DNA from: Flavobacterium sp. 1
GTDB taxonomy: Bacteria; Bacteroidota; Bacteroidia; Flavobacteriales; Flavobacteriaceae
Assembly (NCBI RefSeq): GCF_002797935.1
Contig: NZ_PGER01000001.1
Coordinates: 1,240,001 to 1,304,000 of the forward strand
Reading direction: 5' to 3'
Length of the DNA stretch: 64,000 nucleotides
Shown: piece by piece, positions 17,614 through 26,602 of the stretch
How positions within the stretch are numbered: the stretch's first letter is position 1
How the letters are laid out: every line of letters starts with the position of its first letter
Position numbers and translations under genes: made by a program
The notes under the pieces: generated by a model
What the model was told of the DNA's origin: nothing
Databases searched by the model: none
What the model saw: only the letters and a program-made list of their open reading frames with translations

Positions 17614-18057
17614 ATGACAGCATCAAATTATAGTACAACCCTTTTAGTTGACAATCCGGTAAAAGAAGTTTTCAACGCCATCAATAATGTTCGTGGTTGG
17701 TGGCAAGGGGAAATTGAAGGCAGCACAGACAAACTCAATGATGAGTTTACCTATCGTATGGAAGATATTCATTTTTCAAAACAAAAAGTAGTTGAAATTG
17801 TCCCAAACGAAAAAGTAGTATGGCTTGTTACTGACAGTAAACTGAATTTCATTAAAACTAAAAGCGAATGGACAGGAACAAAAATTATTTTTGAAATATC
17901 TGAAATAAATAACAAAACACAAATCCGTTTCACTCATTTGGGTTTAGTTCCTGAAGTTGAATGTTTCGGTGACTGTTCAAATGCTTGGAGCCAACTTATA
18001 CAAGAAAGTTTATTTAGTTTGATAACCAGAGGAAAGGGGATAAAAGTTTTTGGATAG
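17614..18057 (+). CDS. SRPBCC (AHSA1-like) domain protein
   Basis: START-like fold protein of 147 residues with a typical beginning (STTLLVDNPVKEVFNAINN) and VRGWWQGEIEG, as in AHSA1-related ligand-binding proteins. The C-terminal helix follows a conserved-looking ECFGDCSNAWSQLI segment. Probably binds a hydrophobic ligand. It follows the DinB gene by 7 bp as the last gene of this operon. The stretch 18058-18197 contains no gene. Confidence 0.8.
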   Translation: MTASNYSTTLLVDNPVKEVFNAINNVRGWWQGEIEGSTDKLNDEFTYRMEDIHFSKQKVVEIVPNEKVVWLVTDSKLNFIKTKSEWTGTKIIFEISEINNKTQIRFTHLGLVPEVECFGDCSNAWSQLIQESLFSLITRGKGIKVFG

Positions 18058-18197
18058 AAAAATGGGTACTAACAGCGAGGGTTTTGCGATATTGAAGCAA
18101 ATGTGCTAAATTTGAATGGAGTAATTTTATTGTTAATAAAAATATTTTGCTCTTTGTCATAAAAGATAAAACATTTTATAATATGCTTAAATAAAAA

Positions 18198-18655
18198 ATG
18201 AAAACTTACAAATCAAAAATTGGTATTGAATTAGTTATTCCTCTTACAATTTTATTTGGTTGGGGATTTATAAATCTATTATCGATAAAAAGCGGATTAC
18301 TACTATTGTTATTTTAATGGTAATTATATTTCTATGTTTTTTGTTTTTTAACATAAAATACATAATAGAGAATGAAAGTCTGAAAATAGGTCGTGGATCC
18401 AATATTGACATAAAAACGATTCGAAAAATTTCAGAAACGTATAATCCTCTAAGTTCTCCAGCAGCTTCTATAGACCAATTAGAAATTATGTATAATAAAT
18501 ATGATACAGTATTAGTTTCCGCAAAGGACAAAAAAGGTTTTATTAATAGTCTAACAGAAATAAACCCTAATATTGAAGTAGTATACAGAAAAAAACTCGT
18601 CAAAAAACGTATAAACCAAAAAATACTCAACCAAAGAATGAAGTACTACCGCTAA
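18198..18655 (+). pseudogene. PH-domain membrane protein with one frameshift
   Basis: Small bacterial PH-domain (bPH_4-like) protein. The first frame starts at ATG 18198 (MKTYKSKIGIELVIPLTILFG) and ends soon after. The continuation GIYKSIIDKK, a hydrophobic segment, and then IENESLKIGRG and SSPAASIDQLEIMYNKYD lie in the next frame and run to 18655. One base appears lost in the TTGGGG run near 18260. The order signal-like segment, membrane helix and PH core is complete apart from this shift. It may be a recent pseudogene or a base-calling error in a short G run. Confidence 0.65.
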
Positions 18656-18835
18656 AAGTCATTTTGAATAATTGATTTTTACTTCAAATTTGGTAATTAG
18701 AAAAAACGCAGTTTTAAAAGCCATAAAAATATGTTTTTAAACAAACTTGAACTAATAGGCTTTTTCTGTATAAAGATTTTAATTATAGTTTAAATCATAT
18801 ATATTTAAACAAATATAAAGTTCATTTGAAGGTTA

Positions 18836-18853
18836 TTTGACAAACTGACGTTA
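18836..18853 (+). repeat. 18-bp direct repeat, right copy
   Basis: Second copy of TTTGACAAACTGACGTTA (first at 15560-15577), located just upstream of the HIT gene. Confidence 0.75.
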
Positions 18854-18882
18854 CTTAATAACTAAAAAAAGATGAATTGAAT

Positions 18883-19359
18883 ATGAATACATGTAGATTT
18901 TGTCAAATAATTTCAAGTCAAAGAGAAAATGAAGAAATAATATTTGAAAGTAATGAATTCATAGTTATAACTGACCAATACAGGAGAACAAGTGCAGGAG
19001 CAATTTGTCTGATAATTCCTAAAAAACATAAACAGAATATTTTAGAATTAGAAGAAAGCAATGGAAATGAACTTATTAAAACTTTAAAATTAATAGGTAT
19101 GTCAATGCAAAAAGCATATTCGTGTAATGGAATAAGAATTTGGACAGCAGTAAATAAAGAAGCTGGACAATCTATATTTCATTGCCATATTCACTTATTA
19201 GCTTGTAAATCCTTAAAAGATCGAATCATTGCATCTTTTCCAGGTGTTTATGACCTGAAAAGAAGAATTTTTAATTTTAGAAATAGAAAATTAAATAGGA
19301 AATTGAATTTTGAATTAGCCGAAAAAATTAGAACTGTAATAAAAGTAAAAGGTAACTAG
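18883..19359 (+). CDS. HIT family protein
   Basis: Nucleotide hydrolase or transferase of the histidine triad superfamily, 158 residues from the ATG at 18883 (a TTG two codons upstream is less likely). A CxxC pair near the N-terminus (CRFC) and IIPKKHKQN precede the triad HCHIH at 100-104. HIT enzymes cleave AMP-lysine-like or dinucleoside polyphosphates. The C-terminal 40 residues are basic (RRIFNFRNRKLNRK) and outside the core fold. The 300 bp that follow (19360-19665) hold no gene apart from a TAAATTTG promoter box at 19592-19599 for the next small gene. Confidence 0.85.
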   Translation: MNTCRFCQIISSQRENEEIIFESNEFIVITDQYRRTSAGAICLIIPKKHKQNILELEESNGNELIKTLKLIGMSMQKAYSCNGIRIWTAVNKEAGQSIFHCHIHLLACKSLKDRIIASFPGVYDLKRRIFNFRNRKLNRKLNFELAEKIRTVIKVKGN

Positions 19360-19665
19360 AACTTTTTTCAAAATTTAAATTAGAAGATATACTCTTTTTT
19401 TCTAATATAAACAATTCTCTAATTTATGTTTGCTTACTTGGTCAAGAAAAAGGAAAAATTCGTTTAATGTTTTTGACAGATTGCATTGCAATTTCATCAT
19501 TTAAATCAAATTTCAAAAGGCGATGGTCAAAAATGGTAGTAAAAAGCCTATAATAACCTATTTAAGTCACTTAAAAACGAAGTAATTTTCTTAAATTTGT
19601 TCACTTCGGGAGAAAGGCGCTCAAAGCCCTATCCTAAGTATGGATAATGTATTAAAAGTAGTAGT

Positions 19666-19869
19666 GTGATTGCATCAAATGTCAGGGTATGTATTTATCC
19701 AAAAGATGTACAGCGTATTACCGGTAAAACATACAGACAGGCACGGTTGTATTTAATTAAAATTAAAGACAGCTTGAACAAAGAACCGCATCAGTTAATT
19801 TCGATAGAGGAATTTTGTTCGTATTCAGGCCTTCAGTTGGAGCATGTTTTGCGCTGTATAATCGGATAG
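19666..19869 (+). CDS. Small conserved protein, excisionase-like helix-turn-helix
   Basis: 67 residues from a GTG start. The sequence YPKDVQRITGKTYRQARLYLIKI, followed by ISIEEFCSYSG, is typical of small Bacteroidota proteins with a helix-turn-helix reminiscent of excisionases, often near mobile elements. A TAAATTTG box lies 67 bp upstream. Role unknown; binding to DNA is inferred from the helix pattern. Confidence 0.6.
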   Translation: MIASNVRVCIYPKDVQRITGKTYRQARLYLIKIKDSLNKEPHQLISIEEFCSYSGLQLEHVLRCIIG

Positions 19870-19949
19870 GAATCTAAGACTTTAAAAGTCTGCCACTCAT
19901 CCATATCACAGCAATACTAGTTCAATAAGCAGTTTAAACACTAGTGTAA

Positions 19950-20048
19950 TCAGTTGCTCCTGAAAAAGCTCAGAAAATGTTAAAAGAAGAGGATATGGAA
20001 GTGATCTTAGAAGAAGCTAAACTATTTTTCCGATGCATGAAAGCCTGA
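19950..20048 (+). pseudogene. Fragment of a small helical ORF
   Basis: An open frame without a start codon at its head reads APEKAQKMLKEEDMEVILEEAKLF to a stop at 20046. It resembles small Bacteroidota proteins of mobile-element neighbourhoods (MLKxxGxEVxxEQA pattern). The stop immediately upstream suggests a degraded copy. The rest of 19870-20250 shows nothing recognisable. Confidence 0.3.
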
Positions 20049-20250
20049 GACCTTCAGTTCTCTATGTGCCATAAGATGGCCAAAAAAAACATTTTTTAGA
20101 CCTCGTTTTTTGAAGCGCAAACAAGATACAAATTTAATCAAAACATCTACTAATATTCAAAAGAAAAAGGAAATAAAAAATGAGTTAAAATATTGTTTGT
20201 CAATATTACAACTCATTTTTTTTGCTGTTATTTTGTGATGTTTTGTCCTG

Positions 20251-21663
20251 CTACTTTCCAATGCAGAAATTAGCAAAAATATTTCCTAACAGCTCATCAT
20301 TTGTAACCTGCCCCGTAATCATCCCAAACTGATACAAAGCTTCTTTAATATCAAGAGCCATAAGATCACTGGATAAATTTGTTTCAAGACCAAATTTAAC
20401 TTTTTGGATTTCGTCCAGTGCTTTGAGCAATGAGTCGTAATGTCTGGTATTGGTAACTATTGTTTCGTTATTACGTAAAGCGCCAGTGTTTACGAAAGAA
20501 AGGAGTTTGTTTTTAAGTTCATCTACTCCGACCTTTTCTTTGGCTGAAATATAAATGGTTGTTGGTTGTTGGTTGTTGGTTGCTAGTTTTGCATTTATTG
20601 CATCTATCACTTCTTTAGAAAGTAAGTCTTTTTTATTAATGATTACCAAAATAGGTTTTTGCGGGTATTGATTTTGTGTTTTGTTAACTTCAACAAGTAA
20701 GTTATCCAGTTTTCCATCAACTGTCAGCTTACAGCCATCAACTAAATATAAAACCACCTGAGCCTGCTCAATTTTTTCAAAGGTCTTTTTAATTCCAATA
20801 CTTTCAACCACATCAGCTGTTTCGCGGATTCCCGCTGTATCAATGAATCTAAAGCCAATTCCGCCAATTACTAATTCATCTTCAATCGTATCGCGGGTAG
20901 TTCCTGCAATTTCCGAAACAATGGCGCGTTCTTCGTTTAACAAAGCATTTAGTAAAGTCGATTTCCCCACATTCGGTTCACCAACAATAGCTACTGGAAT
21001 TCCATTTTTAATCACATTCCCAACAGCAAATGAATCGATTAAACGCTTTAGGACAAATTCAATTCGGTTCAATAATTCATGAAATTGCGTTCTGTCGGCA
21101 AATTCTACATCTTCTTCGGCGAAGTCTAATTCCAATTCGATTAAGGAAGCAAAATTCAATAATTCCTCACGGAGTTTAGCAATCTCGTTAGAGAAACCGC
21201 CGCGCATTTGCTGCATCGCAATTTGGTGCGAAGCTTCATTATCAGATGAAATCAAATCGGCTACAGCTTCTGCTTGCGAAAGGTCTAGTTTGCCGTTCAA
21301 AAATGCTCTTAAGGTAAATTCTCCGGCATCGGCCATTCGACAGCCTTTTCGAAGTAATAATTGAATAATCTGCTGTTGAATATAAGTCGAACCATGACAG
21401 GAAATTTCGATTGTATTTTCGCCTGTATAAGAATTTGGGTTTTTGAAAATGGAAACCAAAACCTGGTCTAATGTTTTTTCGCCATCTGCAATATGTCCCA
21501 AATGCAGAGTATGCGTTTTTTGTGTGGTTAAATCCTTGTTTTTTATTGATTTAAAAACGGAATTTGCAATAGTAATGGCATCTTCTCCAGAAACCCGAAT
21601 TACAGCGATAGCTCCTGCTCCCGAAGCAGTCGCTAAAGCAACTATAGAATCGTTTTTAATCAT
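20251..21663 (-). CDS. mnmE: tRNA modification GTPase MnmE
   Basis: With MnmG it forms the cmnm5 group on wobble uridine 34 of several tRNAs. The 470 residues contain the N-terminal formyl-THF-binding domain (TASGAGAIAVIRVSG), the helical domain, the GTPase domain with P-loop GEPNVGKST at 228-236, DTAG and NKKD, and the C-terminal FCIGK with the catalytic Cys. All essential motifs are intact. A TACTTTTG box (minus strand, 21679-21686) lies just upstream. An unusual heptanucleotide tandem repeat at 20557-20582 codes for the Asn/Gln/Pro/Thr stretch between NKKD and the SAK loop. Confidence 0.97.
   Translation of the reverse strand: MIKNDSIVALATASGAGAIAVIRVSGEDAITIANSVFKSIKNKDLTTQKTHTLHLGHIADGEKTLDQVLVSIFKNPNSYTGENTIEISCHGSTYIQQQIIQLLLRKGCRMADAGEFTLRAFLNGKLDLSQAEAVADLISSDNEASHQIAMQQMRGGFSNEIAKLREELLNFASLIELELDFAEEDVEFADRTQFHELLNRIEFVLKRLIDSFAVGNVIKNGIPVAIVGEPNVGKSTLLNALLNEERAIVSEIAGTTRDTIEDELVIGGIGFRFIDTAGIRETADVVESIGIKKTFEKIEQAQVVLYLVDGCKLTVDGKLDNLLVEVNKTQNQYPQKPILVIINKKDLLSKEVIDAINAKLATNNQQPTTIYISAKEKVGVDELKNKLLSFVNTGALRNNETIVTNTRHYDSLLKALDEIQKVKFGLETNLSSDLMALDIKEALYQFGMITGQVTNDELLGNIFANFCIGK
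20557..20582 (+). repeat. Heptanucleotide tandem repeat inside mnmE
   Basis: About 3.7 copies of GGTTGTT. Because seven is not a multiple of three, gain or loss of a unit would shift the frame of mnmE. Confidence 0.85.
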
Positions 21664-21844
21664 AACTTAAAATTTATGCAAAAGTAAACAATTTTTTTGG
21701 CTGAGGACTGTTTACAGTTCAGTTCGCAATTCATCATTCACAACCGGACCAGCTAAAAAGCTGTAAATGACAATTATCATGCTTTTTTTCTATTAAGTTT
21801 TTGTAACTTTATATTTATTATTAATTGTTGCCTAAATAAATATT

Positions 21845-22672
21845 ATGAAAAAAATACTGTTTCCAACTGATTTTTCAGATGTTTCAAAAAACGCTTTTAT
21901 TTATGCATTAAAACTAGCCGATGCGGTAAATGCCGAGATTGTAACTCTGCATGTTTACGAAGCAGATTCACCTGCATATTTAGACGCTTCCATTTATTTA
22001 CAGGAAATTTATGAATATGAAGAATTGAGCGAATTCGAAAATTATAAAGATGCTGTACCTCTGTTGCGAAACATAGCCCAAGCCAATGATTTAGGGCATA
22101 TTCAAATTAGTAACGTTCTTATACAAGGCAGTCTGGTAGCCGAAGTTCTCCAGATTTCCAAAAAAGAGAAGATCGATTTTATTGTTATGGGAACCAAGGG
22201 AGCAACCCATCTTAGACAAATATTTTTGGGAACTACACTAACCAAAATAATGGACGAATCCAAAATAACCGTTTTGGGTATTCCAGAAAATTGTGAATAC
22301 AAACCTATCAATAGAATATTGTTTACAACAAAGTATCATTTTGACGATATTGATGCCTTGCAAAAAACACAAAATTTAGCTAAAGTATTAAATGCTCACA
22401 TCGACTGCTTGAATATAAAACCGCCTCACAAGGTGCATAATGACGATTTTGCTGCCGATTTTAAAAATGTTTTCAATAATTCCGATGTTACTTTTCATTC
22501 CGTTTTAAGCGATGATACCGAAGGGGCAATTTTAGATTTCATACAGCGAAACAGCATAAATATGATCGCAGTTCATATAAAACACAAGGGATTTTTTGAA
22601 AAACTTTTTCAAGTAAGCCTTTCCAAAAAACTAGCTGTTAATATCAATATTCCATTTTTATCTGTTAAGTAA
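21845..22672 (+). CDS. Universal stress protein, tandem UspA type
   Basis: Two UspA-like domains in 275 residues. The first opens with KKILFPTDFSDVSKNA and ends with VMGTKGA, near the usual G-x2-G-x9-G nucleotide loop (FLGTTLTKI). The second domain is weaker. Such proteins bind ATP or sense stress in the cytoplasm. A paralogue follows after 51 bp in the same direction, so both probably form one operon. Confidence 0.92.
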   Translation: MKKILFPTDFSDVSKNAFIYALKLADAVNAEIVTLHVYEADSPAYLDASIYLQEIYEYEELSEFENYKDAVPLLRNIAQANDLGHIQISNVLIQGSLVAEVLQISKKEKIDFIVMGTKGATHLRQIFLGTTLTKIMDESKITVLGIPENCEYKPINRILFTTKYHFDDIDALQKTQNLAKVLNAHIDCLNIKPPHKVHNDDFAADFKNVFNNSDVTFHSVLSDDTEGAILDFIQRNSINMIAVHIKHKGFFEKLFQVSLSKKLAVNINIPFLSVK

Positions 22673-22723
22673 AAATATACAAACAGAACATTCTGTATTA
22701 ATTAAACTTTTAATTCACATACA

Positions 22724-23557
22724 ATGAAAAAGATTTTATTTCCAACCGATTTTTCTGAAGTCGCCAATAATGCTTTTATTCACGCTTTAGAATTTGCAAA
22801 GATTGTCAATGGAGAACTCGTGTTGTTGCATACTTTCGAATTGCCCATTATTGACAATCAATTTATTCCAGAGAACTATTATAACATTTTAGATTCTTTG
22901 CAGTTAGCACAGTATGATATGTTTAAAGACCAAATCCCAAAGCTTCGTGAATTAGCTCAAAAACAGCATTTGGAGAACATTAAGCTAAATCATAAAATCA
23001 TGGAAGGCGATTTGATTTACAGTATTAAAAGAGCCATAAAAGAAGAAAAAATCGATTTTGTTATCATGGGAACTTCAGGAGCCACAGGCTGGGAATCCTT
23101 TTTTATTGGTTCCAATACAGGTGCAGTAGTAACAGCAGTAGATGTTCCAGTGCTTAGCGTACCTGTTGAATCCGAATTCGCTAAAATCAAAACAATTGGT
23201 TTTACCACTCGTTTTAGAGACAAAGACAAATCTGCTTTGCGTCAAGTTCTTAAAATTGCCAAAAAAGCTCATGCAGAAGTTAAGTGTCTGTATGTAAAAA
23301 CGAGTAAATCAGACGTTTCGGAAGAAACAATTAATCAATGGAAAAATGAGTTTGGGAACGAAGCCGTTGATTTTATAGTTATGAATACTGATTTGGTTAA
23401 AGAAACTATTTTGGATTTTGTATCTCATAAAAACATCGATATTTTGGCAATGATAACCCACAAAAGAAATTTTTTCTCCGAGCTGTTCAACCCAAGCCTG
23501 ACCCAAAAAATGTCTAATGTTTCAATTGTGCCAATATTAGCGATGCATGAAGAATAA
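22724..23557 (+). CDS. Universal stress protein, tandem UspA type
   Basis: Paralogue of the preceding gene, 277 residues with the same two-domain layout: KKILFPTDFSEVANNA at the start, VIMGTSGATGWESFFIGSNTG as the ATP-binding loop of domain one, and a second domain ending in MITHKRNFFSELF. The loop GTSGATGWESFFIGSNTG fits the G-x2-G-x9-G(S/T) pattern better than in the first paralogue, so this copy is the better candidate for ATP binding. Confidence 0.92.
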   Translation: MKKILFPTDFSEVANNAFIHALEFAKIVNGELVLLHTFELPIIDNQFIPENYYNILDSLQLAQYDMFKDQIPKLRELAQKQHLENIKLNHKIMEGDLIYSIKRAIKEEKIDFVIMGTSGATGWESFFIGSNTGAVVTAVDVPVLSVPVESEFAKIKTIGFTTRFRDKDKSALRQVLKIAKKAHAEVKCLYVKTSKSDVSEETINQWKNEFGNEAVDFIVMNTDLVKETILDFVSHKNIDILAMITHKRNFFSELFNPSLTQKMSNVSIVPILAMHEE

Positions 23558-23592
23558 ATTGTAGAAGTCAGGAAAAAGATTTTAGATTTTTC

Positions 23593-23663
23593 AATTGCCA
23601 TTGATATTGCCATTGAAATTAAAATTGATTTTTGTTATTGAAATTGCCATTGCCATTGAAATT
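23593..23663. repeat. Short ATTGCCATTGA-type repeats
   Basis: Imperfect copies of ATTGCCATTGA occur at least three times between the stress gene and the MutS-like gene. The last copy overlaps the -33 promoter element of the MutS-like gene. Confidence 0.6.
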
Positions 23664-23680
23664 CTGATTCCCTACATTTG
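23650..23680 (+). promoter_or_regulatory. Bacteroidota-type promoter of the MutS-like gene
   Basis: TTG at 23650-23652, exactly 20 bp, then TACATTTG at 23673-23680, the TTG-N20-TAnnTTTG arrangement. The start codon lies 19 bp after the box. Confidence 0.7.
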
Positions 23681-23699
23681 TATATCATTAAATCAAAAG

Positions 23700-25472
23700 A
23701 TGGAAATATATAAAAGCAATAGTCAAAGCTATTCTCAGGAGTTAAAAGCAATCAATGCCAAATACAATACTATTAGCTTTCTAAGGTTCATTAGTGTTTT
23801 GCTTCTTTTAGGGAGCCTATTTTATTACATAAAAACCAGCGAATCAGTATTTGTCATAACGGCAATTGTATTGTTCGCTGGTTTTGTTGTTTTGATGAGA
23901 ATTCATTCTAAATTATCCTTTCAGAAAAAGATAAAAACGGCTCTCATAGCTATTAACGAAAATGAAGCTACATATTTGGAACGAAAATCAATCCCGTTTG
24001 AAAATGGCGCCGAATTCAATGATTTTCATCATCCGTATGCCTACGATTTAGATATTTTTGGAGACCATTCTTTGTTTCAAAATTTAAACAGAACAGCCAC
24101 TTTTATTGGTAAAAAGACTTTAGCAAAGCAATTATTGACACTTTTGCCAAATGATGAAATACTAAAAAATCACAAAGCTGTACAGGAATTAAAAGAAAAG
24201 TTAAATTGGCGTCAGGAGTTTTTAGCTTTCGCCAAAGTGGGGCAGGACAATGAAGCATTTTATAAAACCCTGCTGCAGTGGAGAGTTTATAATAGTAAGC
24301 CTTTATCTAAAGCATCGGTGGTAATTTCGTATTTATTTCCAGCGTTGTTTGCAAGTTGTCTTATCGCTTATTTGGTGACTTCAAATATGGTTTTCCTGAC
24401 ATATTCCTCTTTTGTGTTTGTAATTAATTTAGGTGTTTTGGGTAATTTCACAAAGCGGATTCAAATGGAAATTGCACAATCCGAAAATATCAATACAATA
24501 ATCAGTCAATACAGCTTATTGGTTCAAAAAATTGAAAAAGAAAATTTTAAATCGGAAAAGTTGAAAGATTTGCAGCAAAAATTAAACTTTAAAAACCAAA
24601 AGGCCAGTGCACATCTTCAAAAACTAGCAGAGTTGTTTTCTAATATGGAAACTATTGGGAATTTTGTGACTGCTTTATTATTTAACGGAACATTTCTTTT
24701 TAATCTTCACGTTTTAAAGTCGATGATTGCTTGGAAAAAAGAACATGCTGAAGTTTTAGAAGAATGGCTGGAAGTTATTGGCGAGTTTGAAATGCTCAAT
24801 AGTTTGGCAAATTTTGCATATAATAACCCAGATTTTGTGTACCCTGAATTGAATGCTGATTATGAAATTTCTTTTTCTAATCTAAGCCATCCTTTATTAA
24901 ATCCAGCGACTAGAGTAGGGAATGAGGTACAGTTTCAGCCGCAATCTTTTATGATTTTGACAGGTTCTAATATGTCAGGCAAAAGTACTTTTTTGCGTAG
25001 TTTAGGAATTAATATGGTGCTTTCAGGAATGGGTTCTCCAGTTTGCGCGAGCCAGGCAAGTGTACATCCGTTACCAGTTTTAGTATCTATGCGACTCTCG
25101 GATTCGTTATCTGACAGTGAATCTTATTTCTTCGCTGAAATAAAACGCTTGAAGCAAATCATGGATGAACTGGAAGCAAATCCAGCCTTTGTTCTTTTGG
25201 ACGAAATTCTGCGTGGCACCAACTCCGATGATAAACGAAATGGAACCATTGAAGTGGTTAAGAAAGTAATTGCCAAAAAAGCAATCGGTGCCATTGCCAC
25301 ACACGATATTGAAGTTTGCTTGACAACAAATGAATTCCCAAATATTCTTACCAACAAATGCTTTGAAGTCGAAATCAACAGCAATGAACTGCATTTTGAT
25401 TATACTCTTCGTGACGGCATTTGTAAAAACAAAAGCGCTACTTTCTTGATGAAAAAGATGGGGGTTATTTAA
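23700..25472 (+). CDS. MutS-related membrane ATPase
   Basis: 590 residues; the ATG at 23700 fits the promoter, although the frame is open further upstream. The N-terminal part has two pairs of hydrophobic helices (about 25-65 and 205-250). The C-terminal 200 residues are a MutS/ABC-type ATPase with Walker A TGSNMSGKST near 421, a signature-like region SLSDSESYFF, Walker B LLDEILRGT near 498, and the switch His in ATHD. Mismatch-binding domain I is absent, so it is not MutS proper. This family is common in Bacteroidota and its function is unknown. Confidence 0.85.
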   Translation: MEIYKSNSQSYSQELKAINAKYNTISFLRFISVLLLLGSLFYYIKTSESVFVITAIVLFAGFVVLMRIHSKLSFQKKIKTALIAINENEATYLERKSIPFENGAEFNDFHHPYAYDLDIFGDHSLFQNLNRTATFIGKKTLAKQLLTLLPNDEILKNHKAVQELKEKLNWRQEFLAFAKVGQDNEAFYKTLLQWRVYNSKPLSKASVVISYLFPALFASCLIAYLVTSNMVFLTYSSFVFVINLGVLGNFTKRIQMEIAQSENINTIISQYSLLVQKIEKENFKSEKLKDLQQKLNFKNQKASAHLQKLAELFSNMETIGNFVTALLFNGTFLFNLHVLKSMIAWKKEHAEVLEEWLEVIGEFEMLNSLANFAYNNPDFVYPELNADYEISFSNLSHPLLNPATRVGNEVQFQPQSFMILTGSNMSGKSTFLRSLGINMVLSGMGSPVCASQASVHPLPVLVSMRLSDSLSDSESYFFAEIKRLKQIMDELEANPAFVLLDEILRGTNSDDKRNGTIEVVKKVIAKKAIGAIATHDIEVCLTTNEFPNILTNKCFEVEINSNELHFDYTLRDGICKNKSATFLMKKMGVI

Positions 25473-25527
25473 AAAAATAATTTATTTCAAACTTTTATCA
25501 TTGGTAGAAATCACTCTTTAAAAACTG

Positions 25528-25560
25528 TATTTAAAATATTAAAATTCAGTATTTTAAATA
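25528..25560. repeat. Inverted repeat in the gap after the MutS-like gene
   Basis: Arms TATTTAAAATA and TATTTTAAATA, 11 bp each. A second short hairpin (AAAACAAA / TTTGTTTT) follows within 30 bp. Either could help end transcription. The rest of 25473-25778 shows nothing else. Confidence 0.5.
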
Positions 25561-25778
25561 GAAAACAAATTGGTGTTTTGTTTTTCTATTGGCATTTTTA
25601 TTGTCAAAAACCAGATTTCCTGCCACAATTTTAATATCTAATTTGAGTTTATTAGAAATAGTAAGTGTTGTAATTTATATCCAACATCTCTTAGATACGT
25701 TTAACCAATATTGATTTGAAGTTTTTTAGCAATTATTATTGATTTTGGAGACTGCTGTTTTTAATTAATAATGAAAAG

Positions 25779-26555
25779 ATGAAAGGAAAAATTATTGCTT
25801 TGATACTGTTTTTTGTCTTAGTCATTTCTTGTTCCAAAGAAGATGATGAAGGCGGAATGACTGTAGATGGGAATCCGGTTGCCAATAATCAAAAAACATT
25901 AGGGGCCTCTTCCCATGATTTACTGGCCGATGATACTTTCAAAAGTATGGTTATTGAAGTGGCTTATGTTCAGGGATATGAACCGTCAGTTGCAGCAATC
26001 AATAATTTTGTTGCTTTTTTGAGTGAACGGGTGAATAAACCTCTTGGAATAAATGTTGTAAAAAAACCTATTGCCTCACAAGGAAAAGCGACGTTTACTA
26101 ATCAGGAAATTGTTGCGATAGAAGATGCCAACAGAACGGAATATAATTCTTCAAATCAAATTGCTGTTTGGACTTTTTTTGTCGATGGAGCTTCGTCCAG
26201 TAATACAAGCACTTCCTATATTTTGGGAACGGCTTACAGAAATACTTCTTTTGTTATTTTTGAAAAAACTATTCAGGGATTAAGTAGCAGCCCGTTTCAA
26301 CCAAGTAGAAGTTTACTAGAAACGACAGTCATTGAGCATGAATTTGGACACTTATTTGGGTTGGTTAATTTGGGAGCAAAAATGCAAACTAATCATGAAG
26401 ATACTGCTCATTCAAAACATTGCAATGTGCAAAGCTGTTTGATGTATTGGGATTCAGAGTCCGGAAGCAGTATTGGTAATATGGTCTCAGGCGGAACGGT
26501 ACCAAAATTAGATGCCCAATGTATCGCCGATCTCAGAGCAAATGGAGGAAAGTAA
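25779..26555 (+). CDS. Lipoprotein metalloprotease (HEXXH)
   Basis: Secreted zinc-dependent protease of 258 residues, membrane-anchored. A signal peptide with the lipobox VISC (Cys 18) is followed by an acidic linker. The catalytic zinc motif HEFGH is at 187-191 in HEFGHLFGLVNLG. A Cys-rich stretch HCNVQSCLMYW carries a Met as in the Met-turn of metzincins. This matches a family annotated as membrane metalloproteases in Flavobacteria. A beta-barrel gene follows 47 bp later, probably in the same transcript. Confidence 0.85.
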   Translation: MKGKIIALILFFVLVISCSKEDDEGGMTVDGNPVANNQKTLGASSHDLLADDTFKSMVIEVAYVQGYEPSVAAINNFVAFLSERVNKPLGINVVKKPIASQGKATFTNQEIVAIEDANRTEYNSSNQIAVWTFFVDGASSSNTSTSYILGTAYRNTSFVIFEKTIQGLSSSPFQPSRSLLETTVIEHEFGHLFGLVNLGAKMQTNHEDTAHSKHCNVQSCLMYWDSESGSSIGNMVSGGTVPKLDAQCIADLRANGGK

Positions 26556-26602
26556 AATTTAGAATATAGAAATTAGAAAATTAAAACAGAAAACAAAAAA
26601 GC

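Noticed and set aside
23593..23663. CRISPR-like array from ATTGCCATTGA repeats
   Set aside because: Units are about 11 bp, imperfect and partly adjacent, without spacers of even size and without cas genes.
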